64,000 nucleotides of DNA. It comes from Paraburkholderia bannensis. Lineage in GTDB: Bacteria > Pseudomonadota > Gammaproteobacteria > Burkholderiales > Burkholderiaceae. How positions within the stretch are numbered: position 1 is the stretch's first letter; each line of letters begins with the position of its first letter. This document shows, in pieces, positions 52,886 through 61,483 of the stretch. The position numbers were made by a program, and so were the translations under genes. Location: the NCBI RefSeq assembly GCF_014200455.1, contig NZ_JACHBW010000020.1:62001-126000 (forward strand). Direction: 5' to 3'. The notes beneath the pieces are model-generated. The model made no database searches, was not told where the DNA came from, and saw only the letters and a program-made list of their open reading frames with translations.

Positions 52886-53283
52886 CCGAGCGCGAATTCA
52901 TCGTTCCGCAGCAGATGCAGAGCATCGTCGAACGCGCAGGCTATGTGCCGGCCGTGAAAGTGGGTGCGACGGTTTATTGCGCGGGACAGGTCGGGCGCAC
53001 GCCCGGGCTTGATGTGATCGCCGATCCCGAAGCGCAATTCCTCGCCTGCTGGGAGAACCTGCGCATCGTGCTGGAAGAAGCCGGCTGCAGCTTCGATGAC
53101 GTTGTCGACATGACGACGTATCACGTGCAGATGAGTGAGCACATGGCGGTGTTTCGGGAGGTGAAAGACCGGGTGTTTCCGCGCGGCACCTGCGCGTGGA
53201 CGGCGCTCGGCGTGTCCGAACTCGCGCGGCCCGGCCTGCTGGTGGAGATCAAGTGCGTGGCGGTGCAGCGCGAAGCGCGTTGA
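52882..53283 (+). CDS. RidA/YjgF-family protein
   Basis: A 133-residue enamine/imine deaminase-like protein. The ATG at 52882 follows AAAAGGAG and overlaps the MFS stop. Family features: YCAGQVGRTPGLDVIADPEAQFLACWENLRIVLEEAGCSFDDVVDMTTYHV, WTALGVSELARPGLLVEIKCVAV with the conserved Glu. The catalytic Arg of RidA (in RxAPxAxG-like positions) is not clearly in place, so it may belong to the Rid4-7-like groups. Coupling to an exporter hints at handling a reactive nitrogen compound; inference only. Confidence 0.88.
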   Translation: MTEREFIVPQQMQSIVERAGYVPAVKVGATVYCAGQVGRTPGLDVIADPEAQFLACWENLRIVLEEAGCSFDDVVDMTTYHVQMSEHMAVFREVKDRVFPRGTCAWTALGVSELARPGLLVEIKCVAVQREAR

Positions 53284-53296
53284 GCCACGTTGAGCC

Positions 53297-53335
53297 GCGG
53301 CAGCGTCGGGCGAGGCAACATCCCGGCGCTGCCGC
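53297..53335. terminator. Hairpin between convergent ridA-like and glpF genes
   Basis: GCGGCAGCG and CGCTGCCGC form a 9-bp stem; CGGG and CCCG can extend the pairing inside the 21-nt loop. It lies in the 59-nt gap between convergent genes. No T-run follows. Confidence 0.55.
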
Positions 53336-53342
53336 TCACGCA

Positions 53343-54059
53343 TCAATGCGAAGCGTGCAGATACAGATAAAGCGTCGATGCCGCCACGCCGCCCAGCAGC
53401 GGGCCGACGACAGGAATCCACGCATAGCGCCAGTCGCTGTCGCGCTTGCCCGGAATCGGCAGCAGCGCGTGCATGATGCGCGGCGAGAGATCGCGCGCCG
53501 GGCTCATCGCGTAGCCCGTGGGGCCGCCCAGCGAAATGCCGATGCCGAGCACCAGCAGACCGACCGGCAGCGCGTCGAGCGCGCCCAGGCCCACTTGCGG
53601 CGCAGCCAGATACAGCACGCCCAGGATCAGCACGAAAGTGCAGATCGCTTCGGTGATGACATTGTGGCGCACGCAACGAATCGCCGGGCCCGTGCAGAAC
53701 ACGGCGAGCTTGAGATCCGCGTCTTCTTCGTTGGCAAAGTGCTGGCGATAGGCAAGCCACACGAGGACCGCGCCGGCCATGCCGCCGAGCATCTGCGCGG
53801 CGATATAGCCGCCCACTTTCGACCAGGCAAACTTGCCCGCCAGCGCCAGGCTGATCGTCACGATCGGGTTCAGGTGCGCGCCGCTGTACGCCGCCGTCAC
53901 GTAGACGGCCACGAACACGGCCATCGCCCAGCCCATCACGATGACGATGAGGTCCGCGCCGCGGCCCTTGGTTTTGGCGAGCAGCACGTTAGCGACCGCG
54001 CCGTTGCCTAGCAGCACGAGAATCGCTGTGCCGATGAATTCCGCAATATAGGGTGACAT
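53343..54059 (-). CDS. glpF: GlpF-type glycerol facilitator (aquaporin family)
   Basis: A 238-residue channel with six membrane helices. It opens MSPYIAEFIGTAILVLLGNG and is the last gene of the glycerol cluster, so glycerol uptake is the expected role. The two pore motifs are unusual: the first reads HLNPIVT (Asn64-Pro-Ile instead of NPA), and the second reads AMSPARDLSPR, with Ser186 in place of the Asn of NPARD. Arg189, which forms the selectivity filter, and Asp190 are kept. GGPTGYAMSPARD and YAWIPVVGPLLGG are otherwise typical of the glyceroporin branch. Confidence 0.88.
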   Translation of the reverse strand: MSPYIAEFIGTAILVLLGNGAVANVLLAKTKGRGADLIVIVMGWAMAVFVAVYVTAAYSGAHLNPIVTISLALAGKFAWSKVGGYIAAQMLGGMAGAVLVWLAYRQHFANEEDADLKLAVFCTGPAIRCVRHNVITEAICTFVLILGVLYLAAPQVGLGALDALPVGLLVLGIGISLGGPTGYAMSPARDLSPRIMHALLPIPGKRDSDWRYAWIPVVGPLLGGVAASTLYLYLHASH

Positions 54060-54221
54060 GATGGTTGTCTCACTTATTGTTCAGCGGGCATGCGGGGCCG
54101 ATGCTTCGGCCCGCTGCCCGCCGGGTATTGTTGTGTGATTGGATTTACTTGGGATGCCCTGTTTCTACAGCTTGACTGCTACTACTGCGCGATGAAACTG
54201 CGCGGTATTACTTGCGCGGCG

Positions 54222-55727
54222 TTACTGCGAATCGTCGGCCCACGCCTTGGCTGCGCGCACCGCACGCTGCCAGCCCGCACGGCACGCGTCGACCTGCGAA
54301 GCCGCCATGTTCGGCGCGAAACGCTTGTCCACGTGCCACTGGCCTTGCAGTTCGTCCACGTTCTTCCAGTAGCCAACCGCGAGACCCGCGAGATACGCGG
54401 CGCCCAGCGCGGTCGTTTCGGTAATCTGCGGGCGCACCGCATCCACGCCCAGCAGGTCCGCCTGGAATTGCATCAGCAGATTGTTTGCGCTCGCACCGCC
54501 GTCCACGCGCAACTCGCCCACGCTGATGCCCGAATCCGCTTCCATCGCCGCCAGCACGTCGAGCGACTGATAAGCGATCGAATCGAGAGCCGCACGCGCA
54601 ACATGCGCCGAAGTCGTACCGCGCGTCACGCCGAACAGCGAACCGCGTGCACGCGCATTCCAGTGCGGCGCGCCCAGGCCCGCGAATGCCGGCACCAGAT
54701 AGACGCCGTCCGTGTGCGGCACGCTGGCTGCCAGCGCTTCGATTTCCGAGGCGCTCTTGATGATGCCCATGCCGTCGCGCAGCCATTGCACCACCGCACC
54801 CGCGATAAAGATGCTGCCTTCGAGTGCGTAATTGACCTGATCGCCGATCTGCCACGCGATGGTGGTGACGAGATTGTTCTTCGACTCGATGGGCTTGTCG
54901 CCCGTGTTCATCATCAGGAAACAACCCGTGCCGTAGGTGTTCTTCACCATGCCGGTGTGCGTGCACATCTGGCCGAATAGCGCAGCCTGCTGGTCGCCCG
55001 CGATACCCGCGAGCGGAATCTTCGAGGCGAACACCGTGGTCTTCGTCGGGCCGTAAATTTCGGATGACGAACGAACTTCCGGCAGCATGTTGCGCGGAAT
55101 ATCGAGCGCTTCGAGCAGTTCGTTGTCCCACTGGCGCGTATGGATGTTGAACAGCATCGTGCGCGACGCGTTGGTCACATCCGTCACATGCAGCTCGTGC
55201 TTGGTGAAGTTCCACACCAGCCAGCTATCGACCGTCCCGAACGCGAGCTTGCCTTGACGGGCCTTTTCGCGCGCGCCTTCGACGTTATCGAGAATCCAGC
55301 GGATCTTGGTGCCCGAGAAATACGAATCGATCGGCAGACCGGTCTTCGCACGCACTTTCTCTTCCAGGCCTTGCGCCTTGAGCTGATCGCAGAAGTCCGC
55401 CGTGCGGCGGTCTTGCCAGACGATGGCGTTATAGATCGGCTGACCCGTTTCGCGGTCCCATACGATGGTGGTTTCGCGCTGGTTCGTGATGCCGATGGCG
55501 GCGATATTGGTGCCGTTCATGCCCGCGCGGGTGACGGCTTCGGCGGCCACGCCTGCCTGCGTCGACCAGATTTCCTGCGGGTCATGCTCGACCCAGCCCG
55601 GACGCGGATAAATCTGTTCGAACTCTTTCTGTGCCGTCGAAACGATGCGGCCCTGGCGGTCGAACAGCATCGCGCGCGAACTGGTGGTGCCCTGGTCGAG
55701 CGCGAGAATGTATTGTTGATCCTGCAT
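54222..55727 (-). CDS. glpK: GlpK, glycerol kinase
   Basis: A 501-residue FGGY-family kinase that makes glycerol 3-phosphate from glycerol. The ATG at 55727 (MQDQQYILALDQGTTSSRAMLF) lies nine bases after AAGGAG; upstream in-frame ATGs are less well placed. Landmarks: WVEHDPQEIW, GITNQRETTIVWDRETGQPIYNAIVWQDRRT, GIAGDQQAALFGQMC, GTGCFLMMNTG, and GGASANNLLMQFQADLLGV. The catalytic Asp is in AGDQQAA. It lies 88 nt downstream of glpD and 162 nt upstream of glpF; the gap 54060-54221 contains no gene. Confidence 0.95.
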   Translation of the reverse strand: MQDQQYILALDQGTTSSRAMLFDRQGRIVSTAQKEFEQIYPRPGWVEHDPQEIWSTQAGVAAEAVTRAGMNGTNIAAIGITNQRETTIVWDRETGQPIYNAIVWQDRRTADFCDQLKAQGLEEKVRAKTGLPIDSYFSGTKIRWILDNVEGAREKARQGKLAFGTVDSWLVWNFTKHELHVTDVTNASRTMLFNIHTRQWDNELLEALDIPRNMLPEVRSSSEIYGPTKTTVFASKIPLAGIAGDQQAALFGQMCTHTGMVKNTYGTGCFLMMNTGDKPIESKNNLVTTIAWQIGDQVNYALEGSIFIAGAVVQWLRDGMGIIKSASEIEALAASVPHTDGVYLVPAFAGLGAPHWNARARGSLFGVTRGTTSAHVARAALDSIAYQSLDVLAAMEADSGISVGELRVDGGASANNLLMQFQADLLGVDAVRPQITETTALGAAYLAGLAVGYWKNVDELQGQWHVDKRFAPNMAASQVDACRAGWQRAVRAAKAWADDSQ

Positions 55728-55815
55728 GTCTCTCATCTCCTTCCATACGTAGTTGTGATTCGCGCCCCGCACGGACTGCGGACCTGCGGGGCGCGATATT
55801 GCTGACGGTATTGCT

Positions 55816-57363
55816 TTAGTGCGGCACGGCCGTCCGCGCCTGGCTCGTGGCGAACCACGAGTCGAGCGCGGCCGTCACGGCTTCCAGCGTGCCCGGCGTC
55901 ACATGCAGACCGAGCTTCGAGCGGCGCCACAGCACATCCTGGGCGCAGGTTGCCCATTCGATATCGCGCAGATAGCGCAGTTCGGCCTCGTAGATGCCGG
56001 GGGCGATCTGCGGGCCCAGATCGTCGAGCGACTTCGCCGCGCCAATCAGACGTTCTGCGCGCGTGCCATAAGCGCGCGCGTAGCGCAGCGCGAGCGGCGC
56101 AGGCAGCCAGGCAAAGCGCTTCGCCAGGCTTTCCGCGAACGGCGCAAAACGCGCATTGGCAATATCGCCGCCGGGCAACGGCTTGCCAGCCGTCCACGCA
56201 GGCGCCGTGCTGCCGAGCGCGCGCGCCAGCATGTCGCCGGCTTCTTCCGCGAGCTTGCGGAAGGTCGTGATCTTGCCGCCGAACACGGAGAGCAGCGGCG
56301 CGCCATTCGTATCGTCCATTTCGAGGCGATAGTCGCGCGTCACCGCCGAAGCGTTCTTCGCGCCCTCTTCTTCGAGCAGCGGACGCACGCCCGAATAGGT
56401 CCAGTGCACATCGGAGGGCGAGATCTTACGCTTGAAATAGCGATTGATCGACTCGCACAGGTAACGCGTTTCGTCGCCGTCGATCGCCACCTTGGCGGGA
56501 TCGTTGCGATATTCCACATCGGTCGTGCCGATCAGCGTGAAATCGTGCTCGTAGGGAATCGCGAAGATGATGCGCTTGTCGGGGTTCTGGAAGATGTAGG
56601 CATGGTCGTGCTCGAACAGGCGCTTCGTCACGATGTGGCTGCCCTTCACCAGACGCACGCTATGCTGCGCGCCGCGCCCAAGCGCGCCATGCAGCACCTC
56701 GCCCACCCACGGACCGGCCGCGTTCGCCACGGCGCGCGCGCGCACCTCGAAGGTGCTGCCGTCGGCGCGGCGCAGCGTCGCCTGCCATTCGCCTTCGCCA
56801 CTGGCGTTTTTCACGCGCTGCGCGGCCACGAGTTTCGTGCGCGTGAGAATGCGCGCGCCGCGCTCCTGCGCATCGAGCGCATTGAGCACGACCAGACGCG
56901 CATCGTCCACCCAGCCGTCCGAATAGACAAAGCCGCGGCGGATGGAATCGATCAGCGGTGCGCCGGCCGCGTGGCGTCGCATATCGATGCCGCGCGAGCC
57001 CGGCAGCAGTTCGCGTTTGGCCAGGTGATCGTAGAGAAACAGGCCAACGCGGATAAGCCATGCCGGACGCAGATTAGGCATGTGCGGCATCACGAAGCGC
57101 AGCGGCCACATGATATGCGGGGCCGCCCGCAGCAGCGTCTCGCGCTCTTGCAGCGCCTTGCGCACGAGGCCAAATTCCTTGTACTCCAGATAGCGCAGAC
57201 CGCCGTGGATCAACTTGGTGCTGGCCGACGAGGTGTGCGAAGCCAGATCGTCCTGTTCACAAAGGAGCACGGACAGCCCGCGCCCGGCTGCGTCGCGCGC
57301 AATGCCTGCGCCGTTGATCCCGCCGCCCACGACGAGCAGATCGTACCGATTCTCTTGAGTCAC
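55816..57363 (-). CDS. glpD: GlpD, aerobic glycerol-3-phosphate dehydrogenase
   Basis: A 515-residue FAD enzyme that oxidises glycerol 3-phosphate to dihydroxyacetone phosphate at the inner membrane. The FAD motif LLVVGGGINGAGIARDAAGRGLSVLLCEQDDLASHTSSASTKLIHGGLRYLEY is at the N-terminus. Further landmarks are NAAGPWVGEVL, VRLVKGSHIV, IFAIPYEHDFTLIGTTDVEY and LEMDDTNGAPLLSVFGGKITTFRKLAE. First of the three structural glycerol genes; GlpR half-sites lie in its upstream gap. Confidence 0.95.
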   Translation of the reverse strand: MTQENRYDLLVVGGGINGAGIARDAAGRGLSVLLCEQDDLASHTSSASTKLIHGGLRYLEYKEFGLVRKALQERETLLRAAPHIMWPLRFVMPHMPNLRPAWLIRVGLFLYDHLAKRELLPGSRGIDMRRHAAGAPLIDSIRRGFVYSDGWVDDARLVVLNALDAQERGARILTRTKLVAAQRVKNASGEGEWQATLRRADGSTFEVRARAVANAAGPWVGEVLHGALGRGAQHSVRLVKGSHIVTKRLFEHDHAYIFQNPDKRIIFAIPYEHDFTLIGTTDVEYRNDPAKVAIDGDETRYLCESINRYFKRKISPSDVHWTYSGVRPLLEEEGAKNASAVTRDYRLEMDDTNGAPLLSVFGGKITTFRKLAEEAGDMLARALGSTAPAWTAGKPLPGGDIANARFAPFAESLAKRFAWLPAPLALRYARAYGTRAERLIGAAKSLDDLGPQIAPGIYEAELRYLRDIEWATCAQDVLWRRSKLGLHVTPGTLEAVTAALDSWFATSQARTAVPH

Positions 57364-57760
57364 CTGCGTTTCCTGTTTGTGCCTTGAGTGGCCTGGCCTG
57401 GAACCGCTCGAAGCCTTTGATCAGGCACCGTGCATGTCCAGATACGAACCAGAAATGTTCGAATCCGAAATCTAACGAACAAAATCGAAAAAGTAAAGTT
57501 CGATTAGACGAAACGGGAGGAAAGCGGGGAAAAGCGGCCGTTTTCGAGCGAAAAGGGTCGGAAAACTGGGGTTTTCCCGGGGAATCGCGTCACGCGGGTG
57601 GGAAGGGGAAGGGGTCACAGCGGACCGTCAGGCGCCTGTCAGGAAGCAAAAGGAACGCAAAAATGTTCGAATTGTTTTCGTTCGATGTTCGTTTCTATGT
57701 CGGACGGGATGCAGCGGCGGCGCATCGATGCGCCTTGCGCCGGCTTCATTGCGACAGGAT
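57364..57760. promoter_or_regulatory. glpR-glpD intergenic region with GlpR half-sites
   Basis: About 400 nt without a gene. Near glpD, TGTTCG (57456-57461) and CGAACA (57476-57481) form an inverted pair, and GTTCGATTAGACG follows near 57500. Near glpR, TGTTCG (57664), TTTTCG (57675) and TGTTCG (57686) are direct repeats at an exact 11-bp period. The GlpR consensus half-site is ATGTTCGW, and both ATGTTCGA and ATGTTCGT appear here. Confidence 0.6.
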
Positions 57761-58540
57761 TTACTCCGCGACATACACCGCGGTCCCCGCCTGGGCGATG
57801 GTCTCGTCCATATCGGCGGGCAGCGGTTTATCGGTGAAGAGGGCGTGAATCTGGCTCAGATGCCCCTGGCGCACGAGCGCGGGGCGGCCGAATTTCGAAT
57901 GATCGGTGACCAGATACACGGTGCGCGCGTGCTGGATGATCGCTTCGGCCACGCGGACTTCGCGCGTGTCGAAGTCGCGTAGCGTGCCGTCGGTTTCGAT
58001 CGCCGAGGTGCCAATGATCGCGTAATCCACCTTGAATTGGCGGATGAAATCGATGGTCAGCTCGCCCACGATGCCCTTGTCCCACGGCCGCACGATGCCA
58101 CCCGTGATGAGCACTTCGCATTCCGGATAACCGCTCATCATGCTCGCGACGTTCAGGTTGTTGGTGATGACGCGCAGGCCGCGATGACGGTTGAGCGCGC
58201 GCGCGACTTCTTCGGTCGTGGTGCCGAGGTTGATGAAGAGCGAGGCCTGATCGGGAATATGTGAAGCGGCGAGCGCGCCGATGCGGCGCTTCTCGTCATG
58301 GAACATCTGCTGACGTGCGCTGTACGAGACGTTTTCGGCGCTGGTGGGCAAGCTTGCGCCGCCGTGATAGCGGCGCAGCAGGTTCATGTCGGCGAGCCAG
58401 TTGACGTCGCGGCGAATGGTCTGCGGCGTCACGTCGAAGTGCGCGGCAAGATCGTCGACGGTCACGAAGCCGTCGCGCTGCACCCATTCGAGCAGCTCCT
58501 GCTGGCGCGCGTTCAGGGTGAGGCGGGGGTCTCGGGTCAT
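57761..58540 (-). CDS. glpR: GlpR, DeoR-family repressor of glycerol genes
   Basis: A 259-residue repressor: helix-turn-helix (NARQQELLEWVQRDGFVTVDDLAAHFDVTPQTIRRDVNWL) and a sugar-phosphate-binding domain (SLFINLGTTTEEVARAL, VITNNLNVASMM, LITGGIVRPWDKGIVGELT, IIGTSAIETDGTLRDFD, VTDHSKFGR). The position directly upstream of glpD-glpK-glpF on the same strand, with matching half-sites in the gap, supports the GlpR assignment. Glycerol 3-phosphate is the known inducer of this family member. Confidence 0.93.
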   Translation of the reverse strand: MTRDPRLTLNARQQELLEWVQRDGFVTVDDLAAHFDVTPQTIRRDVNWLADMNLLRRYHGGASLPTSAENVSYSARQQMFHDEKRRIGALAASHIPDQASLFINLGTTTEEVARALNRHRGLRVITNNLNVASMMSGYPECEVLITGGIVRPWDKGIVGELTIDFIRQFKVDYAIIGTSAIETDGTLRDFDTREVRVAEAIIQHARTVYLVTDHSKFGRPALVRQGHLSQIHALFTDKPLPADMDETIAQAGTAVYVAE

Positions 58541-58958
58541 GTTGTTGGAGCGCGGTGAAGGGACTGGGCAATATTGTAAGGGGAGCGGCGGCTCAGTGCG
58601 GCGCGCCCGGGATCTTCGGCGTCGTTGGGAATTTCACCCATGCCGCTTCAATCTTGCGATTCGGCATGACGTGAAATTCGATAAAACCATCGTGCGTGTT
58701 TTCGAGCGGCGGCACGGGTATGTCGGTTTCGAAGGTGTAGTGCGAGCAAATAGAAAGAAAATTCTTGCGTAGCCCCCTGTCGTCATCCCCCGATACCCTC
58801 CGCGCCCTTCCCGCCAGAAGGGTAAATACCGACAAAATCCCTTCACGACAGAAAGCAACCAGAAGGGCAGCCTTTCTTATACTGGCGACCAATCCCAAAC
58901 TACCGGCGGCCTGCCACGGCCCGCTGGAGCGCCGTCCATCACGAGGAGACACGTTCCC
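58541..58958. other. Divergent intergenic region with a possible gene remnant
   Basis: About 420 nt between glpR and the binding-protein gene. On the minus strand, 58760-58593 reads a plausible protein tail (HYTFETDIPVPPLENTHDG, HVMPNRKIEAAWVKFP) ending at a stop, with coding-like base use but no start codon upstream; it could be a relic. TATACT at 58878-58883 is a candidate -10 box for the plus-strand gene. Confidence 0.35.
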
Positions 58959-60032
58959 ATGCCTTTTCGCGCCCAGCATCCCGGTCGCGCCCTGCTGCTC
59001 TGCCTCGCGCTGGTCGCGGCGGCGGCGGGCACCAGCGCACCGGTCCATGCGGCGCAGGCGGCGGCCGCTCCGATCCGGCTGATGATGGGCGGCATGGCCA
59101 AGATCGTCTATCTGCCGGCCGTGCTGGCCGCGCGGCTGGGCTATTTCCGCGACGAGGGCCTCGATGTTCAGGTCGTGGGCGGCCCGGCGGGCATCGATAC
59201 GTCCACGGAACTGATCGCGGGCGCCATCGAAGGCGCGGTCGGGTTTTACGATCACACACTCGATCTGCAAAGCCGCGGCCAGGATGTGCTGTCGGTGGTG
59301 GTGTTCCAGCGCGCGCTGGGACTTGCCGAACTGGCCTCCACGCGCTCCGAAGGCGGCCGTGCCATGGCGCGCTCGGGATCGATGCGCGACGCCAAAGGTC
59401 GGCGTCTGGGCGTGACGGGCTTCGGCTCCTCCACCTGGGTGGTCACGCGTTATCTGGCGGCGGGTGCGGGCGTCGCGCCGGGCGACTACACAATCGTGCC
59501 GCTCGCCTCCGACACGCGCTTCATCGAAGCCCTCCAGCAAGGCAGCATCGACGCGGGCATGGTCGAGGAACCCACGGCCACGCGCCTGCTGTCGAGCGGC
59601 GCGACACAGATGGTCGCCGATATGCGCAGCGTGGAAGGTTCGCAGCGCTGGCTGGGCGGCCCGTATGCAGGCGCCTGCCTGTACATGCGCCGCAGCTGGG
59701 TGGACGCCCATCCGCATGAAACCGCGCAACTCGCGCGTGCACTGGTGCGTGCGCTGCGTTACCTGAACACGCATTCCGCACAGGCCATCGCCGATGCGCT
59801 GCCGCCCGAGCTGACCGGCAGCGACCGCGCCGGCTATGTGCAGGCGCTCGCCGCCGCGCAACCTGCATTCTCGCGCGACGGCCAGATGCCCGAAGGCGCG
59901 CCGCAAACCGTGCTGCACGTGCTGATCGCGGCGGGCTCGGGGGTGACGGCGCGGCATGTCGATCTGGCGAAAACCTACACCAATGACTTCGTCGCGTCCG
60001 CGCAGTCCGATGCGCTCAAGGGCGCGCCGTAG
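58959..60032 (+). CDS. NMT1/SsuA-like periplasmic substrate-binding protein
   Basis: A 357-residue exported binding protein. The signal peptide (ALLLCLALVAAAAGTSAPVHA) is cut before AQAAAAP. It resembles the nitrate/sulfonate/taurine and thiamine-precursor group: GGMAKIVYLPAVLAARLGYFRDEGLDVQVV, ELIAGAIEGAVGFYDHTLDLQSRGQ, LGVTGFGSSTWVVTRYLAA, ALQQGSIDAGMVEEPTATRL. No permease or ATPase gene is beside it; an MFS carrier and a two-component system follow on the same strand, so it may feed or sense for them. GAGGAG precedes the ATG. Confidence 0.88.
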   Translation: MPFRAQHPGRALLLCLALVAAAAGTSAPVHAAQAAAAPIRLMMGGMAKIVYLPAVLAARLGYFRDEGLDVQVVGGPAGIDTSTELIAGAIEGAVGFYDHTLDLQSRGQDVLSVVVFQRALGLAELASTRSEGGRAMARSGSMRDAKGRRLGVTGFGSSTWVVTRYLAAGAGVAPGDYTIVPLASDTRFIEALQQGSIDAGMVEEPTATRLLSSGATQMVADMRSVEGSQRWLGGPYAGACLYMRRSWVDAHPHETAQLARALVRALRYLNTHSAQAIADALPPELTGSDRAGYVQALAAAQPAFSRDGQMPEGAPQTVLHVLIAAGSGVTARHVDLAKTYTNDFVASAQSDALKGAP

Positions 60033-60161
60033 CGCACGTCCGCGAATTCCAGAGAAAACCCTTTAGCACCGAATGCAGCCACAAGGCGCGCAACCCGGCG
60101 GTCTGCCGATTCACGGCGATCCGCTATGGCCCCGCTCGTCTCTCATCAAAGGATGTCCATC

Positions 60162-61457
60162 ATGTCTACTGCCATCAACGCCGTACCGGGCGAATCGAAA
60201 GGCCGCACGGTTTTCCGCGCGGTCAGCGGCAATTTCCTCGAAATGTACGACTTCATGGTGTACGGCTATTACGCCGCCGCCATCGGCGCCGCGTACTTTC
60301 CGGCCGGCAACGAGTTCGTCTCGCTGATGCTGGCGTTCTCCGTGTTCGGCGCGGGCTTCCTGATGCGCCCGCTCGGCGCGATCGTGCTGGGCGCCTACAT
60401 GGACCGCCACGGCCGCCGCAAGGGCCTCATCATGTCGCTCACGCTGATGGCGATCGGGACGATGTGCGTGGCCTTCGTGCCCGGCTATACCACCATCGGT
60501 CTGCTGGCTCCGGCGCTGGTGCTGGTTGGCCGCCTGCTGCAGGGTTTCTCGGCGGGCGCTGAACTGGGCGGCGTCTCGGTCTATCTCGCCGAAATCGCCA
60601 CCAAGGGCAACCGCGGCTTCTTCTGCGCGTGGCAGTCGGCCAGCCAGCAGGTGGCGGTGGTGTTCGCCGCGGCGCTGGGCGTGCTGCTCAACAGCGCCGT
60701 GCCCGCCCAGCAAATGACCAGCTGGGGCTGGCGCGTGCCGTTCGTGATCGGCTGCCTGATCGTGCCCTTCCTCGTCTATATCCGCCGCACGCTGCGCGAA
60801 ACCGACGAATTCCAGGCGCGCCGCCATCATCCGAGCCTGCGCGAAATCACCCGCGCGATCGTCGCGAACTACGGCATCGTGCTCGCCGGCATGGGCCTCG
60901 TCATCATGACGACGACCTCGTTCTACCTGATCACGGCCTACACGCCCACGTTCGGCAAGGTCGAACTGAAGCTGTCCTCGCTCGACGCGCTGCTGGTGAC
61001 GGTCTGCGTGGGCGTGTCGAATTTCATCTGGCTGCCGATCGCGGGCGCCGTGTCCGACCGCGTCGGCCGTGCACCCGTGCTGATCGCCTGTACCACGCTG
61101 ACCGTGTTCACGGCCTATCCGGCGATGCAGTGGCTGGTGGGCGCGCCCTCGTTCGCCACCCTGCTGGTGGTCGAGCTGTGGCTTTCGACGCTCTATGCGT
61201 GGTACAACGGTGCGATGGTCGTCGCGCTGACCGAGCTGATGCCGGTGCACGTGCGCACCACGGGCTTCTCCATGGCCTACAGCCTCGCAACCCTCGTGGG
61301 CGGTTTCACGCCGGCCATCTCGACGTGGCTGATCCACACGACCGGCGACAAGGCCGCGCCTGGCGCCTGGATGAGCGTCGCCGCTGTGTGCGGCATGGTG
61401 GCGACCCTGTTCCTGTACCGCTCGAAAGTGGCGCGCGAACAGTACAAGACGGCCTGA
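60162..61457 (+). CDS. MFS tricarboxylate/citrate-type proton symporter (TcuC-like)
   Basis: A 431-residue carrier of the metabolite:H+ symporter family. The ATG at 60162 (MSTAINAVPGESKGRTVFRAVSGNFLEMYDF) follows AAAGGA. Landmarks are FLMRPLGAIVLGAYMDRHGRRKGLIMSL, GRLLQGFSAGAELGGVSVYLAEIATKGNRGFFCAWQSASQQVAV and RRTLRETDEF. The family imports citrate, tricarballylate, ketoglutarate or shikimate; its likeness to citrate/tricarballylate carriers and the TctD/TctE-like regulators downstream point to a tricarboxylate. It is followed after 26 nt by the response-regulator gene. Confidence 0.9.
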   Translation: MSTAINAVPGESKGRTVFRAVSGNFLEMYDFMVYGYYAAAIGAAYFPAGNEFVSLMLAFSVFGAGFLMRPLGAIVLGAYMDRHGRRKGLIMSLTLMAIGTMCVAFVPGYTTIGLLAPALVLVGRLLQGFSAGAELGGVSVYLAEIATKGNRGFFCAWQSASQQVAVVFAAALGVLLNSAVPAQQMTSWGWRVPFVIGCLIVPFLVYIRRTLRETDEFQARRHHPSLREITRAIVANYGIVLAGMGLVIMTTTSFYLITAYTPTFGKVELKLSSLDALLVTVCVGVSNFIWLPIAGAVSDRVGRAPVLIACTTLTVFTAYPAMQWLVGAPSFATLLVVELWLSTLYAWYNGAMVVALTELMPVHVRTTGFSMAYSLATLVGGFTPAISTWLIHTTGDKAAPGAWMSVAAVCGMVATLFLYRSKVAREQYKTA

Positions 61458-61483
61458 TCCGTTCCGCAAATCAGTAAATACGC

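Noticed and set aside
51721..53283. A 520-codon frame that would fuse an Arg-rich N-terminus to the RidA protein
   Set aside because: The N-terminal part is a shadow of the MFS gene; the RidA start at 52882 has its own ribosome-binding site.
57452..57470. TGTTCGAATCC resembling a tRNA T-arm
   Set aside because: No cloverleaf partners upstream or downstream; explained as GlpR half-site.
58593..59957. Long minus-strand frame opposite the binding-protein gene
   Set aside because: Composition typical of an antisense shadow over most of its length; only its extreme 3' part is noted as a possible remnant.
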